Source of the DNA: Rhynchosporium graminicola
Taxonomy: Eukaryota; Ascomycota; Leotiomycetes; Helotiales; Ploettnerulaceae
Reading direction: 5' to 3'
Length of the DNA: 64,000 nucleotides
Assembly (NCBI GenBank): GCA_900074885.1
Contig: FJUW01000059.1
Coordinates: 62,001 to 126,000, forward strand
Shown piece by piece: positions 24,168-35,700 of this stretch. The translations under genes were made by a program, and so were the position numbers. Numbering within the stretch: position 1 is the stretch's first letter; each line of letters begins with the position of its first letter. The notes under the pieces were generated by a model. The model made no database searches and was not told where the DNA came from. It was given only the letters and a program-made list of their open reading frames with translations.

Positions 24168-25498
24168 TATTTCCTTCTTGTAAATATATAACGACAGAAT
24201 ACAGAATGCAAACAGTGGAAATCTCGAAAACACAGCACTCCCACGTCCACGTTTACCAAACTCTACATTTCGATTTCGCAACGTGTTGAGACCTAGGGGC
24301 GTTATGGATTGGAATTGGGCTATACACGGATGCCCGGTGGGATGATATTGGGTACTAGTAGACTTTAGATGGGTTTCCGCTCATTGGAGTGGAGGGATAA
24401 GCCGAATTGTACATCGCTTGTATGAGATAGGCTGTTGTTGTATTATGAATGTTAGAGTCAGATGACCCTCCTTCGTCAAGCACACACACACTCTCTCGTC
24501 ATATCACATAGCTTCACTGTATTAATCTCTGCAAATGTGTTCCTTGTAATTGCCTCTCCTCTCAGCGTACTAAGCGTAGTGATTGGGTTGAGTTGAGTTG
24601 AGTACGGTGTCGCTCGTACTCAACTCAACTCAATCGTAATCTGAGAGTATACTCAGAGTACTGTTTACTAATGTTATCTACCTTGAGGCTCTCCAAAGTC
24701 TAATTTAATACTAGTACAAGCGATAAGGCCTCACTCTCTTTACTTTTATACCCGAATCATACTTATTTTATGCAGACTCGGGTGTACTCAAAGTTACTCA
24801 GAGTACGTTGATTCTTTGTCATTACGCTTCCTCCCCCTTGGAGTAATACTGAGCTGAATAATATCACAATCTCCAAGCAGCTAGACAAAATATCTAATCT
24901 TATTTACCGGTCCCATAACATGTGATAGTGGGAGACATTATATCACTCCGATACTTTTTTCATCTGCATTTTTATAAGTCTTGGCTTCGACAGCCAATCT
25001 TTCTCACGCTTTAAAAATCCTTCCCGCTTCTGAGCTTCTTATTCCTCCTATGAAGGATCAGTAATTGCACGAAGTCTGTGTACATCAGCTGATGAAATTG
25101 AGAGTCGGATGAACGCTACTCATATCGGCTCCCGCATGACAACCTCGGCTGGGTTGGCTCGGTCTGGTAGTCGTGGCTCTGATAGGTAGGTGATTGATGC
25201 GACCAAGAAACCAAGAACTGGAGAGGGGTTGAAGCTACCCCACGATCTTCATATACCCAAGCGTGCTTTGTGAAGATCGGCTGCTAGGAATATCTGTTCA
25301 TGTCAGAGGTTACGGATAAGATAATGTTCTATTTCTCATCCTCATCTTCTGCTCTGTTGCTATCGGTATCGAGTGTCTACTATACCTCTTGCATTATACG
25401 ATAGATCAGAGACATAAGCTGGACTTATCACCATCTCATCTCAGCGATCCCAACTTATATTCGACATCACCAACAAAAGCCATATCATAACACTCAAA
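24168..25498. other. Intergenic region with strong inverted repeat, no gene seen
   Basis: AT-richer than its surroundings. It contains a 21-bp stem-loop (24586-24635), two copies of a TACTCAGAGTAC-like near-palindrome (about 24650 and 24795), and a pyrimidine-rich leader before the ligase ATG. No coding frame of note. It could include a short degraded transposon, but no terminal repeats or target duplication were found. Confidence 0.5.
24586..24635. repeat. Inverted repeat / hairpin
   Basis: The left arm 24586-24606 (GGTTGAGTTGAGTTGAGTACG) pairs with the right arm 24615-24635 over 21 bp with one G/T wobble, separated by an 8-nt loop. The arms are themselves built of a GTTGA pentamer repeat. 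Confidence 0.8.
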
Positions 25499-27611
25499 AT
25501 GCCAATTCACTCCCGCTGGAACCTTTCCATTCCCAACATTTCCCTCCCCCAATTTCTCTTTACATCCCCCACCGCTCCTCTGGAGCACGGCCAGAAACCT
25601 GCCTACATATCCGTCGAGAACCCCTCTATCTACCTTACTCAAAACAGTCTCCGTCTCTATGCCCAACGTTTCGCTGCTGGACTCGTACGCGCCGGTCTCC
25701 AACCTGGCGATCGTATTCTCTTGTTCTCCGGGAACAACATTTGGTTCCCCGTTGTCTTCCTAGGGATCCAGATGGCGGGAGGCGTTTTCACCGGAGCCAA
25801 TCCAGGATACGTGGCGAGAGAATTGGCTTACCAGCTCAAAGATTCCGAAGCGAGGTTCTTGATCTGTGCGGATGCTAGTTTGGAGTTGGGTATTGAGGCC
25901 GCGGAAAGTGTGGGCATGGGAAAGGAGAGGGTGTTTGCTTTTGACGATTTGTTGATGAGTGGTGGTGGGAAGGATAGGTTAGGCGTCAGGAATTGGAAGA
26001 TTTTGGTTGAGAGTGAGAAAGCTGGCAAAGACTTCAAGTGGGTGAATCCTAAGGATCCGAAGAATGATGTTTGTTGTCTGAATTATAGTTCGGGGACGAC
26101 GGGAGTGCCGAAAGTATGTATCATTTGAGTTTATCTTTGTCTCCACTATCAAATGATCGGGCTTGGGATGCGGGCTTGGGTCTCAAGATCACATATTGGA
26201 GAGAAATAACTGACACATCTACTGTAGGGAGTGATGATAACGCATTACAACTACATTGCCAACGCTATTCAGTACAATCATATGCCAACTCTAAGTGCAG
26301 ATTACGAGGAGAGAACCAAAACTGCGTGAGCTTCTTCCCTATTACATCCAAACCGTTATGGTCTAAGCTAAATGATAACAGTGCTTGGCTTTGTTTTCTT
26401 CCCATGTATCACGCTATGGCACAAGCCCTCTTCATCACTTGCGGCCCGAAACGCGGTATTCCGGTGTACCTGATGAAGAAATTCGATTTTGTGCAGATGC
26501 TCGATGCTGTCCAGGAATTTAAGATTTCCAATTTGATCATGGTTCCGCCAATTGTTGTTGTAAGAATCATCTGTCCGCAAGCGGGAAGTTCATTTTAAAG
26601 CTGACAAGCCTGCACAGGCTCTCGCCAAATCGCCAATTACAAAGAATTACGATCTCAGCAGCGTGATAGATTTGGGGTCCGGAGCTGCTCCTCTAGGCGG
26701 CGACGTGATCCGAGAAGCTGAAGCGCTATGGCCGGAAGGAGACAGAAAATTGAAGGTACGATTCTACATCCTCTCGGCATCTCCAAAGGGAGTCCCTTTC
26801 TGGTCTCATGTTAACACTCCTAAAGCAAGGCTGGGGAATGACCGAAGCAACCTGCTCAATCCTAGGCTGGGACCCTCGGCTAGAACCACATCCTTCCTCA
26901 GTAGGCGAGCTCAATGCAAATTGTACGTGCTCCCGTGGGAGATTATCTCGAAATCGGTAGTCCCATGTACTAATTTCCCCCTAGGTTCCGCAAAGATAGT
27001 CTCCACGGATAGCGAAGACTTTCAAGAAGTTCCCGTCGGCTCCCGCGGTGAGATCTGGGTCCAAGGTCCTAACATCATGAAAGGATACTGGCGTAATGAG
27101 CGGGCCACATCTGAGATCTTTGTCGATGGTCCCGACGGGCGCTGGATGCGAACAGGCGACATTGCATATGTTGACGACCAGGGCCGGTTCTTCGTCGTCG
27201 ACCGTATGAAGGAGTTGATCAAAGTTAAAGGAAACCAGGTCGCGCCTGCGGAGGTGGAGGGCTTGCTTCTAGAACATCCGGAGTTAGACGATGCGTGCGT
27301 AGTTGGTGTGACAATTAATGGAGAAGAGATGCCCAGAGCTTATGTGGTGAGGAGGCAAGGGGGGGAGGTGAGCGAGGAGGGGGTAGCGAAATGGATGAGT
27401 GAGAAGGTTAGTAGGACGAAGAGGTTGACTGGGGGTGTCGTGTTCGTGGATGCCGTGCCGAAAAATCCTGTGAGTTTCCATTCCAGTCTTACCTTTTAAG
27501 TGTGAGAATGTATAACTGATGCGCACCCAGTCTGGCAAGATTCTACGAAAAGTGCTTAGAGAGCGCGCAAAGGAGGAGGTTGGCGACAAAGAGATCAAGG
27601 CTAGACTATGA
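25499..27611 (+). CDS. Acyl-/aryl-CoA synthetase, 4-coumarate:CoA-ligase-like, probably peroxisomal
   Basis: ANL-superfamily enzyme that adenylates a carboxylic acid and transfers it to CoA. Seven exons (25499-26113, 26228-26325, 26382-26559, 26618-26755, 26826-26922, 26985-27469, 27531-27611) give 563 residues. The P-loop YSSGTTGVPK ends exon 1 (196-205) and continues into GVMITHYNY after the intron. Further motifs are GWGMTEA (A5), RTGDIAYVDDQGRFFVVDR (A7-A8 hinge), VKGNQVAPAEVE, and SGKILRK with the catalytic lysine in the last exon. The protein ends in ARL, matching the PTS1 consensus, as in many fungal 4CL-like enzymes. The likely substrates are aromatic or fatty acids. No biosynthetic cluster surrounds it, so a catabolic role is more likely. 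Confidence 0.92.
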
Positions 27612-28404
27612 ATCCATCGTATTAGCACTGTTTTTATCCTTGCGAAATTTCGTGTATATGTTAGCCGGAAACACATGCCACTATATACATATTGAACGCT
27701 TCAGAAGCATGGAACGGTTGACTCAACTTGAAGAAATATATTCAAACCCTCTAGGAAACGAACAGCGTTAGCTTATAACCTACTCATCTCCATCCCTTTC
27801 TTTTCCTCGCGCCTCTCTGTATCGCACAAGTTTCTGATCTCCCCTGTTCAGTACCCTTGGTAGATATCGTGCTCGTCAAGATAACTAGCTGTACGGCTGA
27901 AACCTCGTCGTTCAGAAAATCCAATTGCCGGGTTGCCCACAATTTCGTACGTTTACCTTCCACTCTCAAGCTAAGTACGGAAGATGGGCTATATAGCATC
28001 AAGGAGTTTCCTTCCAGATACAAAAGAGTTTGCTCACTACCGTCAATGTGGACTTTGGATGAGTTGAGTTTTCATTGTTCGTTGCACCTCCAGCTAGCTA
28101 GCTCTCTTTGGTAGATCTACAAATCATTGCCCTTTATCGGATCATTGATGGGTTGCCCAGATGTCGTGTTCGCCATGGACTTTTCTCCTTGCGCAAGGTT
28201 CCCATCGTATCCATCGTCCTTTATAACTACACGGCCGCGCCGAAGTATCGTATGCAGCTCGTATTGTTTGGGCCTTCAGATCATCAGACCCAGAAAGTAA
28301 TTTCCGCTCTCCAAGTCCCAGAAAGTCCTTCCTTAAAATCCCTTTACGCTCCAGTACACTTCCGCTCTCTAAACCCCCAATAACCTCACAGACCTTGCAA
28401 CCAC
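27612..28404. other. Intergenic region, no gene seen
   Basis: Tail-to-tail spacer between the ligase (+) and the minus-strand gene below. Open frames are short and unremarkable. Confidence 0.6.
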
Positions 28405-29868
28405 TCACATACTGGCGCCAGGAATTCCATCCCTCTCATCCCTCCCAGGCGCATCAACCTCAATCCACTCTTCCTCACCACACTTCGTACTGGCCTTCTT
28501 CGTCTGCCCCTTCACATTCGGAAACTTGCTTCCACACCCAATCTTCTCAACCGCCGCGTTCAGCTCCTCCCATTCCCAATCCTCCTCTCCAGCCCACTCC
28601 AACGCATCGACCGCCAACTGCAAATCCGGGAACTCTCTCTCTCCTCCCTCGTTCAACCAGGAGAAATCGTTGATGAGGGTTCGTGCAGACGTGTGCGTGG
28701 CGTGCAGGAACTTGTGGTGCCGCTTTACGTACACGCGCAGGCGGAACTCTTGCATGTTTCGCCAGGTCCCGTGGTGTGCGAGCGCGGCGTCGGTTTCCAG
28801 GTGGGCGGGACGCATGGCGCTGGGGCTCAGTCGCATCAGGAAGCGTTTGGGGTAGGCGACTATAGCGACACGTCCGTATCTCGTACCGGTAGGGAGAGGA
28901 GGGTATATGAAACCTGCAGGAGGAGTGTATCGGAATGGAGAACCAAGGCCGATGTCTGCATCGTATTTCCCCATCGCGGTCGCAAAGTGTGCGTGTGTTC
29001 CTGAGAACACGAGACCGGAGAATGGGGCGGCGGTACACGTCAAGCGAGACGTGGTGATGAGGAATCGGCCGGGGAAATGGTCCTTGGGAAAGTAGGGCAG
29101 GAATAGCAAGGCTGTGAAGCGAGCGCGGTCGTCTTTACCGTCGTTGTGCACTTTGCCTACTTCTTTGATCGCATCGACGAGCTCTTGGTCCAGCATGGAG
29201 AAGTTGACTTGGATGGATGAGACTTGGTGGTTCTCTTCGCTGCCGATGGTGAGAGCTGCGTCGACGACCCAGCGTCTCTCGAGGACGTCCATCGATGGTG
29301 TCGAGAATGCCGATCTGATCATACGGGACGCGACTTGAGAGACCAAGGTACTGACGCGTTTGATCTCTTCATCATTAGCTTTCGCGAGGCCGCCGAGTTG
29401 AACGCCGTCGTTACCATGGCCAGGCTGCACCGTGACTCCCAGATCATATGTCGTACCCCGTAATTTCTCATGGCCTGAGCAGTGAGCCTTCGAGATGCTA
29501 GCGAGCTTTGGCTGGAAGTCCTGAGAGAAGCAAATACGCTGGATCTCAGCCAGCTCCTCCACAACTCCAATATCTTGCATACGCGTGGGACTGAAGTATC
29601 GCGCGTATGGTATGGTGACGTTCCTCCTAGATACCTTGATCTCCATGTAGTGTGGCTTGTCGCTCATCTGAACGTAATCGGCAGCTAAGAGTTCGGCGCT
29701 GGTCAGGTGGCGACGGTTCTTCAAGATGGTCGGGACGATCTGCGAACGGCGACGGCGCTCTGCGAGGGTCATTGGGAGGATTTCGCTGTGGTAGATGCCG
29801 TCTTCTCGCTCTTCATGGTAGAAGATAGGCTCCGGCGTACGAAACTCGACGTTGGCGCTGGTAGACAT
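28405..29868 (-). CDS. Hypothetical protein, possible 2-oxoglutarate/Fe(II) dioxygenase-like fold
   Basis: Intronless frame of 487 residues. The start was set at ATG 29868 (MSTSANVEFRTPEP) because it has a CACAATGTC context and upstream in-frame codons contain no ATG. I cannot name the family with certainty. The region from about 235 to 345 has a pattern that fits a double-stranded beta-helix oxygenase: HND (H241, D243) as HxD, a distal His in GTHAHF (H292 or H294) and an Arg in GRVAIVAYPKR (R333). Alternating hydrophobic strands lie between (FTALLFLPYF, RFLITTSRL, SGLVFSG). The N-terminal 100 residues are charged, and the C-terminus ends in an acidic/Trp segment. It is the last ordinary gene before the transposon block. 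The dioxygenase reading is inference. Confidence 0.8.
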   Translation of the reverse strand: MSTSANVEFRTPEPIFYHEEREDGIYHSEILPMTLAERRRRSQIVPTILKNRRHLTSAELLAADYVQMSDKPHYMEIKVSRRNVTIPYARYFSPTRMQDIGVVEELAEIQRICFSQDFQPKLASISKAHCSGHEKLRGTTYDLGVTVQPGHGNDGVQLGGLAKANDEEIKRVSTLVSQVASRMIRSAFSTPSMDVLERRWVVDAALTIGSEENHQVSSIQVNFSMLDQELVDAIKEVGKVHNDGKDDRARFTALLFLPYFPKDHFPGRFLITTSRLTCTAAPFSGLVFSGTHAHFATAMGKYDADIGLGSPFRYTPPAGFIYPPLPTGTRYGRVAIVAYPKRFLMRLSPSAMRPAHLETDAALAHHGTWRNMQEFRLRVYVKRHHKFLHATHTSARTLINDFSWLNEGGEREFPDLQLAVDALEWAGEEDWEWEELNAAVEKIGCGSKFPNVKGQTKKASTKCGEEEWIEVDAPGRDERDGIPGASM

Positions 29869-31703
29869 TGTGATAGAGGGTTTGAAGGCAATGGGAATGT
29901 ATGGAAAGTGATGTAGGGAGCGAGAATAGTCGAGGAAAGAAGGGTTCTCGCGTGCAGATCGAATTGGAGCTGCAAATGGGCCGGCTAGAATACATGTGTT
30001 AGCTCTCAAGTAGAAAGGTACACTTGGCTTGAGAGTTTGAGGTCCTTCAGGAGCTCATAGCTGAGTTTATCCTTGGTGATAATCAGCAGGTGGTGCTTGG
30101 ATACCCGTCCTTATCGCCACACAGGAATCAAAGGTACCTTGACTCAGAGGTTGATGAAGCTTCGTAGAGAGCGATGCTCAAAAGGGAGACTTGAGAAGGC
30201 TGGGTAGAGTATTATCTGGGATGAAGAACGAAAGTGAGATTCAGTTGGTGGTTGCAATAAAGCACAAGGACTGGGACAGAACCAGTTTTGTGTAGATGGA
30301 GGCTGCTTGAGCTTGTCGCAACTTAATTGAAGAGAGTAGCATATGAGTGACAAGTTTGTCGTGAGCCAAACACGACTTGCACTGAAGAGCGATTCGTTGT
30401 AACGAGCGGAAGTTGAACTAGTGTTGTTTACTTTCGATCTAGCAAGTGGCGGCGCTAGTTGCGCCTCATTTCTTCGAAGAAATGCCCCTGAGAACGATTA
30501 GATCCTTTCGAAGAACTCCACTCGTATCTTGTCTATATTTTCTCGAATTCTAATATAATAGATATAGAACTATACTAGTTCTCTTATAGTTCTCGAAAGC
30601 TTTTGACTCGCTTGACTTTATAGGGGTTAAGCGAGAGCTTGAAGGGACTTCTTAGGAACTCAGAGATCAATAGATAGATGCGACTAAACTTCAAGAAGAC
30701 ATAGAACCTATAAAGGGAAAGACTAAGAAGATAAGGAAAGGCTCTTACGTATGTCTATTCTTTGTCTCTACTAAAGCTTGAATATAGTAAAAAGCGAATG
30801 CGTCCTCGCAATCTCTATGTCAATTGATTTGATTAACAGAGGCGGCCGGGTTATGTCAGCTTATACTAGAATGATTCCGGCTAGTTCTATATTGTATATC
30901 ACTGTCTCTAAGCGATCAGCGGATACCGCTTTAACGAAGCACTACCGTTAAATCTTAATTGTATCATCATATTAATTCCAGGAGATCACAATAGGGCAGC
31001 ATTTGAAAGTATCTAGTCACGAGAGAATAGACAAATGCTGATACGATTTAGAAAATTGAAGCACTACGAAGGTAAGTTAAGACATGAGATATACTCAAAG
31101 TATAGCGAGCTAGGAACACATTTCAATCATATAGTAGAGATTCTGAAATCATGAAAACAGTCTTCTTTATGATTAATTATACCCGTGCTTCTATCTTGCA
31201 ACGCATCCTTTTAAAGCAGCTCTTTCTCAATGTACTAGTAATTTTTCCTTCGTTAAAGACTATTCAAACTTCATCAACTCACGCCACAGCCCTTAAATTG
31301 TGAAGATAAAGGTCTCGTCAATCTGAATTTCGTCCGCTTACGACTCGACGGATAATCACGGATTATCTTCTTCGTCCAGTTCCTACTTTTCAATACCATC
31401 CCAGTGCATAACTCGACACAAGTATCTCAAACTCGTCCCATATGAATACTACTATTTCTGAACAGTATAAGCCGGGCTTTTCTAGCAAGTGTTCACAAAG
31501 AATATAGCAACATCAGTATAACGCTTGATTTACGGCTGCTTCCGTTTAGAGAAGCTTTACGACTACCAAAGTACTGGATATTTAAGCGAATTGCCTAAAT
31601 GCAACAGAGACCGCAGCTACAAGCTTTTGCATTATCGAAGCTCGTGAAAGAGAGGCGACTGAAGACCATATCATTAAATAGCTCAATCTATGACTTTGCT
31701 AGG
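29869..31703. other. Transition zone between gene-rich and transposon compartments
   Basis: No gene seen. From about 30.5 kb the sequence becomes TA-richer, as if lightly RIP-affected. It contains an 18-bp perfect palindrome (30467-30484) and unassigned repeat-like sequence. It ends at the left LTR of Copia-1. Confidence 0.5.
30467..30484. repeat. Perfect 18-bp palindrome
   Basis: CATTTCTTCGAAGAAATG reads the same on both strands. It lies about 600 bp upstream of the minus-strand gene start, at the edge of the repeat block. Confidence 0.9.
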
Positions 31704-31881
31704 TGTTGCGAGGATATGGGTCTTGGTGTGGATCAGGTGACTGTAGTCACGTGCGTGGTCCGTGCGGATATTCCTAGATAATACCTTTGGTCAACTCTCT
31801 ATAGTAATTAGTACTATAATGCAACTAATATTATTTAACTACTCTATGCCTTCCTCTGAATATTAATATTACCTTGCGATA
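31704..31881 (+). repeat. Copia-1 5' LTR
   Basis: 178 bp starting TGTTGCGAGGATATGGG and ending TTGCGATA. It matches the 186-bp LTRs of Copia-2 except for small gaps and transitions. Confidence 0.85.
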
Positions 31882-31895
31882 GGTTATGAGCCCTG
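31882..31895 (+). other. Copia-1 primer-binding site (initiator tRNA-Met anticodon arm)
   Basis: GGTTATGAGCCCTG directly follows the LTR. It is the exact reverse complement of the anticodon stem-loop of eukaryotic initiator tRNA-Met (CAGGGCUCAUAACC), implying half-tRNA priming as known for Drosophila copia and Ty5. Confidence 0.75.
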
Positions 31896-32290
31896 ATAGC
31901 TAGAAGTAGAGTAGTACTATAATTCTTAATAGTAAGCGTCGAACTGTTTCTTAGTACTAAGGGTAGAGATTCAAGTTGCGAGCTTCCGAACAAGATATAG
32001 TATACGCGTATAGTTCAGTTAAACTAGCGCGTCTTTCTATAGTAAATATAATCGCGCAGAGTGCTAATGGAGAGAGTTCTTTAGCTATCGCACCTACGCT
32101 ACTATTATTAGAAGAAGTCGAAGAAGTATACTCCGACAACTCTAGCTCTATTGAAGAAGTCACTATATATAAGCTATATAGTAATTAATACTCGTATAGT
32201 AGTCAAAGTCGACGATTCCGAAATTATCGTATCCCGAGGTGTAGAGTTTTCCGCGCTAGCGCCGGAAGCTACTACCTAAGTCCCTAGGAC

Positions 32291-32295
32291 TTAAG
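32291..32295. repeat. Target-site duplication of Gypsy-1 (with 38917-38921)
   Basis: TTAAG on the left and TTAAA on the right. The single difference is a G-to-A transition. Copia-2 reads TTAAA at the uninterrupted site. Confidence 0.75.
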
Positions 32296-32785
32296 TGTCA
32301 CGAACCCGGTAAGGTTCTTGGCACTAAAACCGTCTTAGCACCAGAATACTGATAGTACTACTATATGATATATACTAAACAGGTTCTGGTACTAAGGAGA
32401 GAGTTAGTACTATTAGAAGAATAATACTAATATAGTTATAGTATAAGTTAGCGACTAGTACTATAAGCTTACTTATATTATAGTTATAGGTAATCTTAGA
32501 TCACGTGATAGAGTCTTACTTAGTAGGAGTCTAAGATATAGAGTCGGACTTTATATTAAAAGACTCTTAGGTAAAGAACTCCCTCTAGGAGAAGAGGACT
32601 CTATATAAGATTAGTACTTCTGCTATTAGATAGGAGCTTCGTGCTCAAATTCATATAGTAATTAATACCTACTTATAATATCTTAATTCTAATTAAGAAC
32701 TGAACTTCTTATTTACTTTATTTTATAGCTAATACTAACTAATAAGCTTATATACTACGTACTAGTCAGAACTAGGAACGTTATA
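32296..32785 (+). repeat. Gypsy-1 5' LTR
   Basis: 490 bp, TGTCACGAACCCGG...GGAACGTTATA. The terminal CA has become TA. Confidence 0.85.
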
Positions 32786-35700
32786 CTTTAAGTACCTTAC
32801 TTAAAGTATTACTAGTAAGAGTAAAATAGCTTCTAAAGAAGGATTAGTTATAAGAGAAAAATCCTAAGTTAATAAGATAAAGAAGACTAATAAAGTTACT
32901 CTACCTTAAGTTAACTTACTTAATACTTATTATAGAAACTATAATAACTTAGGATAATATATCCTTTAGTACTAAATATATCTCGCCTTTAATAGAGATA
33001 AGTTCGAAGCGGACTCTCTTAAAATCTTATAGATTACTTCGTTCCTCTATAATACTATAGCTTACTAGATCGAACTAGCCTTAAGTGATTACTTAGTTAA
33101 TTAATACTTAACTAGGGCTTATTCTACTACTATAACTGAAAAGAGTCGAGTTATCTTTCGAACTATCGTAAGCTTTATAACTATTATTAAAGAAGTCTTT
33201 AGAGACCTTAATAAGAAAGAATAAGCTAAGAAGTATTTACTCGGAATTCGATAGTAAGGATCTATTTACGAATATACTACTAAGTTCTACTATTACTCTA
33301 TATAATTAGACTAGATAGATAGCGGATTAAGAGCTTAATACTACTAGGGCCTTAAGGACTATATTAAGGATAAGCTCTCTAGAACTAATAAACTAAATAA
33401 CTTAGAGGACTTAATTAAATTATTTATTACTATTAATAAATAAATCTAGGAATAAGCGAAAGAAAAAGGAGGATACTTTATACTTACTTACTTCCGGAAG
33501 CTCTAATTTCTATAATAATATAATAAGTATTAGAGAAATTTTTAACCTTATCTAAATAATAAATATAACTACTATAATCTAATAGAAATAAATAGAAGAG
33601 AAAGAGGATCTAAAGGCTAAGCTAAGAATGATAAACACTAAGAGAAGGGCTTATATTATATATATAATAAGCTAAGATACTTCGCTTATAATTATTCTTA
33701 GAAGAAGAAATAGAGAGGGAAACCCTAGAATAAACCTAAGAGAGAATTCAGACTAGCAGAAAGGAAGCTAGATTACTAAGAGGCTTCTAGCGCAGATTAG
33801 AGTTCGCAGGACTTTATAGCTTATAAATCTAAAAAAGAATTCGAAGAGAACTTAGTTAAACTTCTAGATAAAGACTAAGAAAGCTAGAGTATTATAAATA
33901 AAAGAAACTATTAGTATAATAATCTCCTATATAATAACGAAAACTAGACTCTTCGAAATCATAATAATAGAAGAAGAATATAAGCTTATAATATAACTAA
34001 GTCCGATTTTATAGAGTATTATTAAACCTATAATATACCTAAATTAGGTATAGACTATACTATTACTTACTATAATACTACTACTATTATATTCTAATTT
34101 AATACTAGGAATATTAAGAAATAACTAGATTATTATATAGCTAATCTCGAAGGAGAACTTGAACTAAAAGACTTCGAATAATTAGATTAATTCTTTCGAA
34201 TTAAAGATACCTAGGCTATTATTAAGAAGATAGGAGGAGAACGCTATTAGCAGAGAAAATATTACTTATTAGAACCGGCTACTTATTAGAGAATAGTACT
34301 AGATCTTATTTAGGGATAAGCTAATCTCTATTATTATATACTCTATATCTTAATTACTTACGAACTTAGCCTCAGGACTTAATTAAACGAAATAATAGGA
34401 AGAATTATTAAAGAAGCACGTGATTACTCTCTAATAGAACTACTATACTTAGAGCTTACTATTACTAAAGAGTTCGATTAGTTAATCTTACTAGTTATAA
34501 TAAATAATATTAAGATAAAAGCACTTATTAATTTAAGAGCTATAAAACGCTTTATAAACCTAGCTTTTATTAAGAAATAGAATATTCCTATTACTATTAA
34601 CCTGAAACTATATTACTTTACTTTATTAAATAGAAAAAGCGCCGGATTAGATAAATAGATCCGTAGAAAGATAAGAGGAATAAAGATAATTATTAATAGA
34701 TACGAAAAAACGCTTTACTTTAATATTATACTTACTAGATAATATAATATTATATTAGGAATATTATAGCTATATAATTATAATCCTAGTATAGATTAAG
34801 TAACTAAGAGTATTATATTTAGTAACTATAAATATAAATATAATTAACTAGCTAGCAGAAGAGAAGCTAGCGCTACTTTCTTAATAATAACGCTAATAGA
34901 CTCTAGCTAGTTAAATCAGGTTCTTAGTTAGTCGGAACTTAGGAATTATCCTAGTTAAATAGATAATATTCGAAAGTAGTTACTCGAACTATATAAGAAG
35001 TTCTCGAACTTATTCGAGGATCCGCAGGATATAAGAGCTCTACTTAAGTATAAGCTTTAAGATTATAAAATAAACTTTAAGAATAGATTTATACTTATTA
35101 TAGAGAAACTTCGCTACTATAACTATAATACTATAAGAACGCTTAAGGAGTATTAGGAGTTAAGTATAAAGAAAAGATAGATTCGGAAATCTAAGTTACT
35201 ATACGCTATTAATATACTAGTAATTAAGAAGGCAGGAGATCCTAAGGGAAGATTATATAGAGACTATTAGATAATTAATAATAGAACTATAAGAGATATA
35301 TATCCTTTACTAAACGCGTAGTACCTGCAGAATAAGCTAGCTAGAGTAAAGATATATACTAAGTTAGACTAATATAATATATTTAATTTAATCCGAACTA
35401 AGGAGGGATATAAGTAGAAGACTACTTTCGTATTACCCTTAGAGTTATAAGAATATATAATAATACTATTCGGCTTAACTAATACCCTAGCTATATATTA
35501 GAGATAAAATAATAATATTCTTAAAGATTTTATTAGGAAATTCGCTATATATTACTTAGATAATATTCTCGTATACTCGGAAACTATCGAAGCGTACTAA
35601 AGCTATATTACTTAAGTTATAGAAGCCTTATATAAAGTAGATTCTAGACTGAAGTTATCGAAATATAAATTCTTAGTTAAATAAGTTACTTTCCTAAGAT

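Noticed and set aside
31260..31440. Minus-strand frame with KSRNWTKK-like text suggesting a transposase fragment
   Set aside because: Too short and interrupted to distinguish from chance; no catalytic triad or terminal repeats seen.
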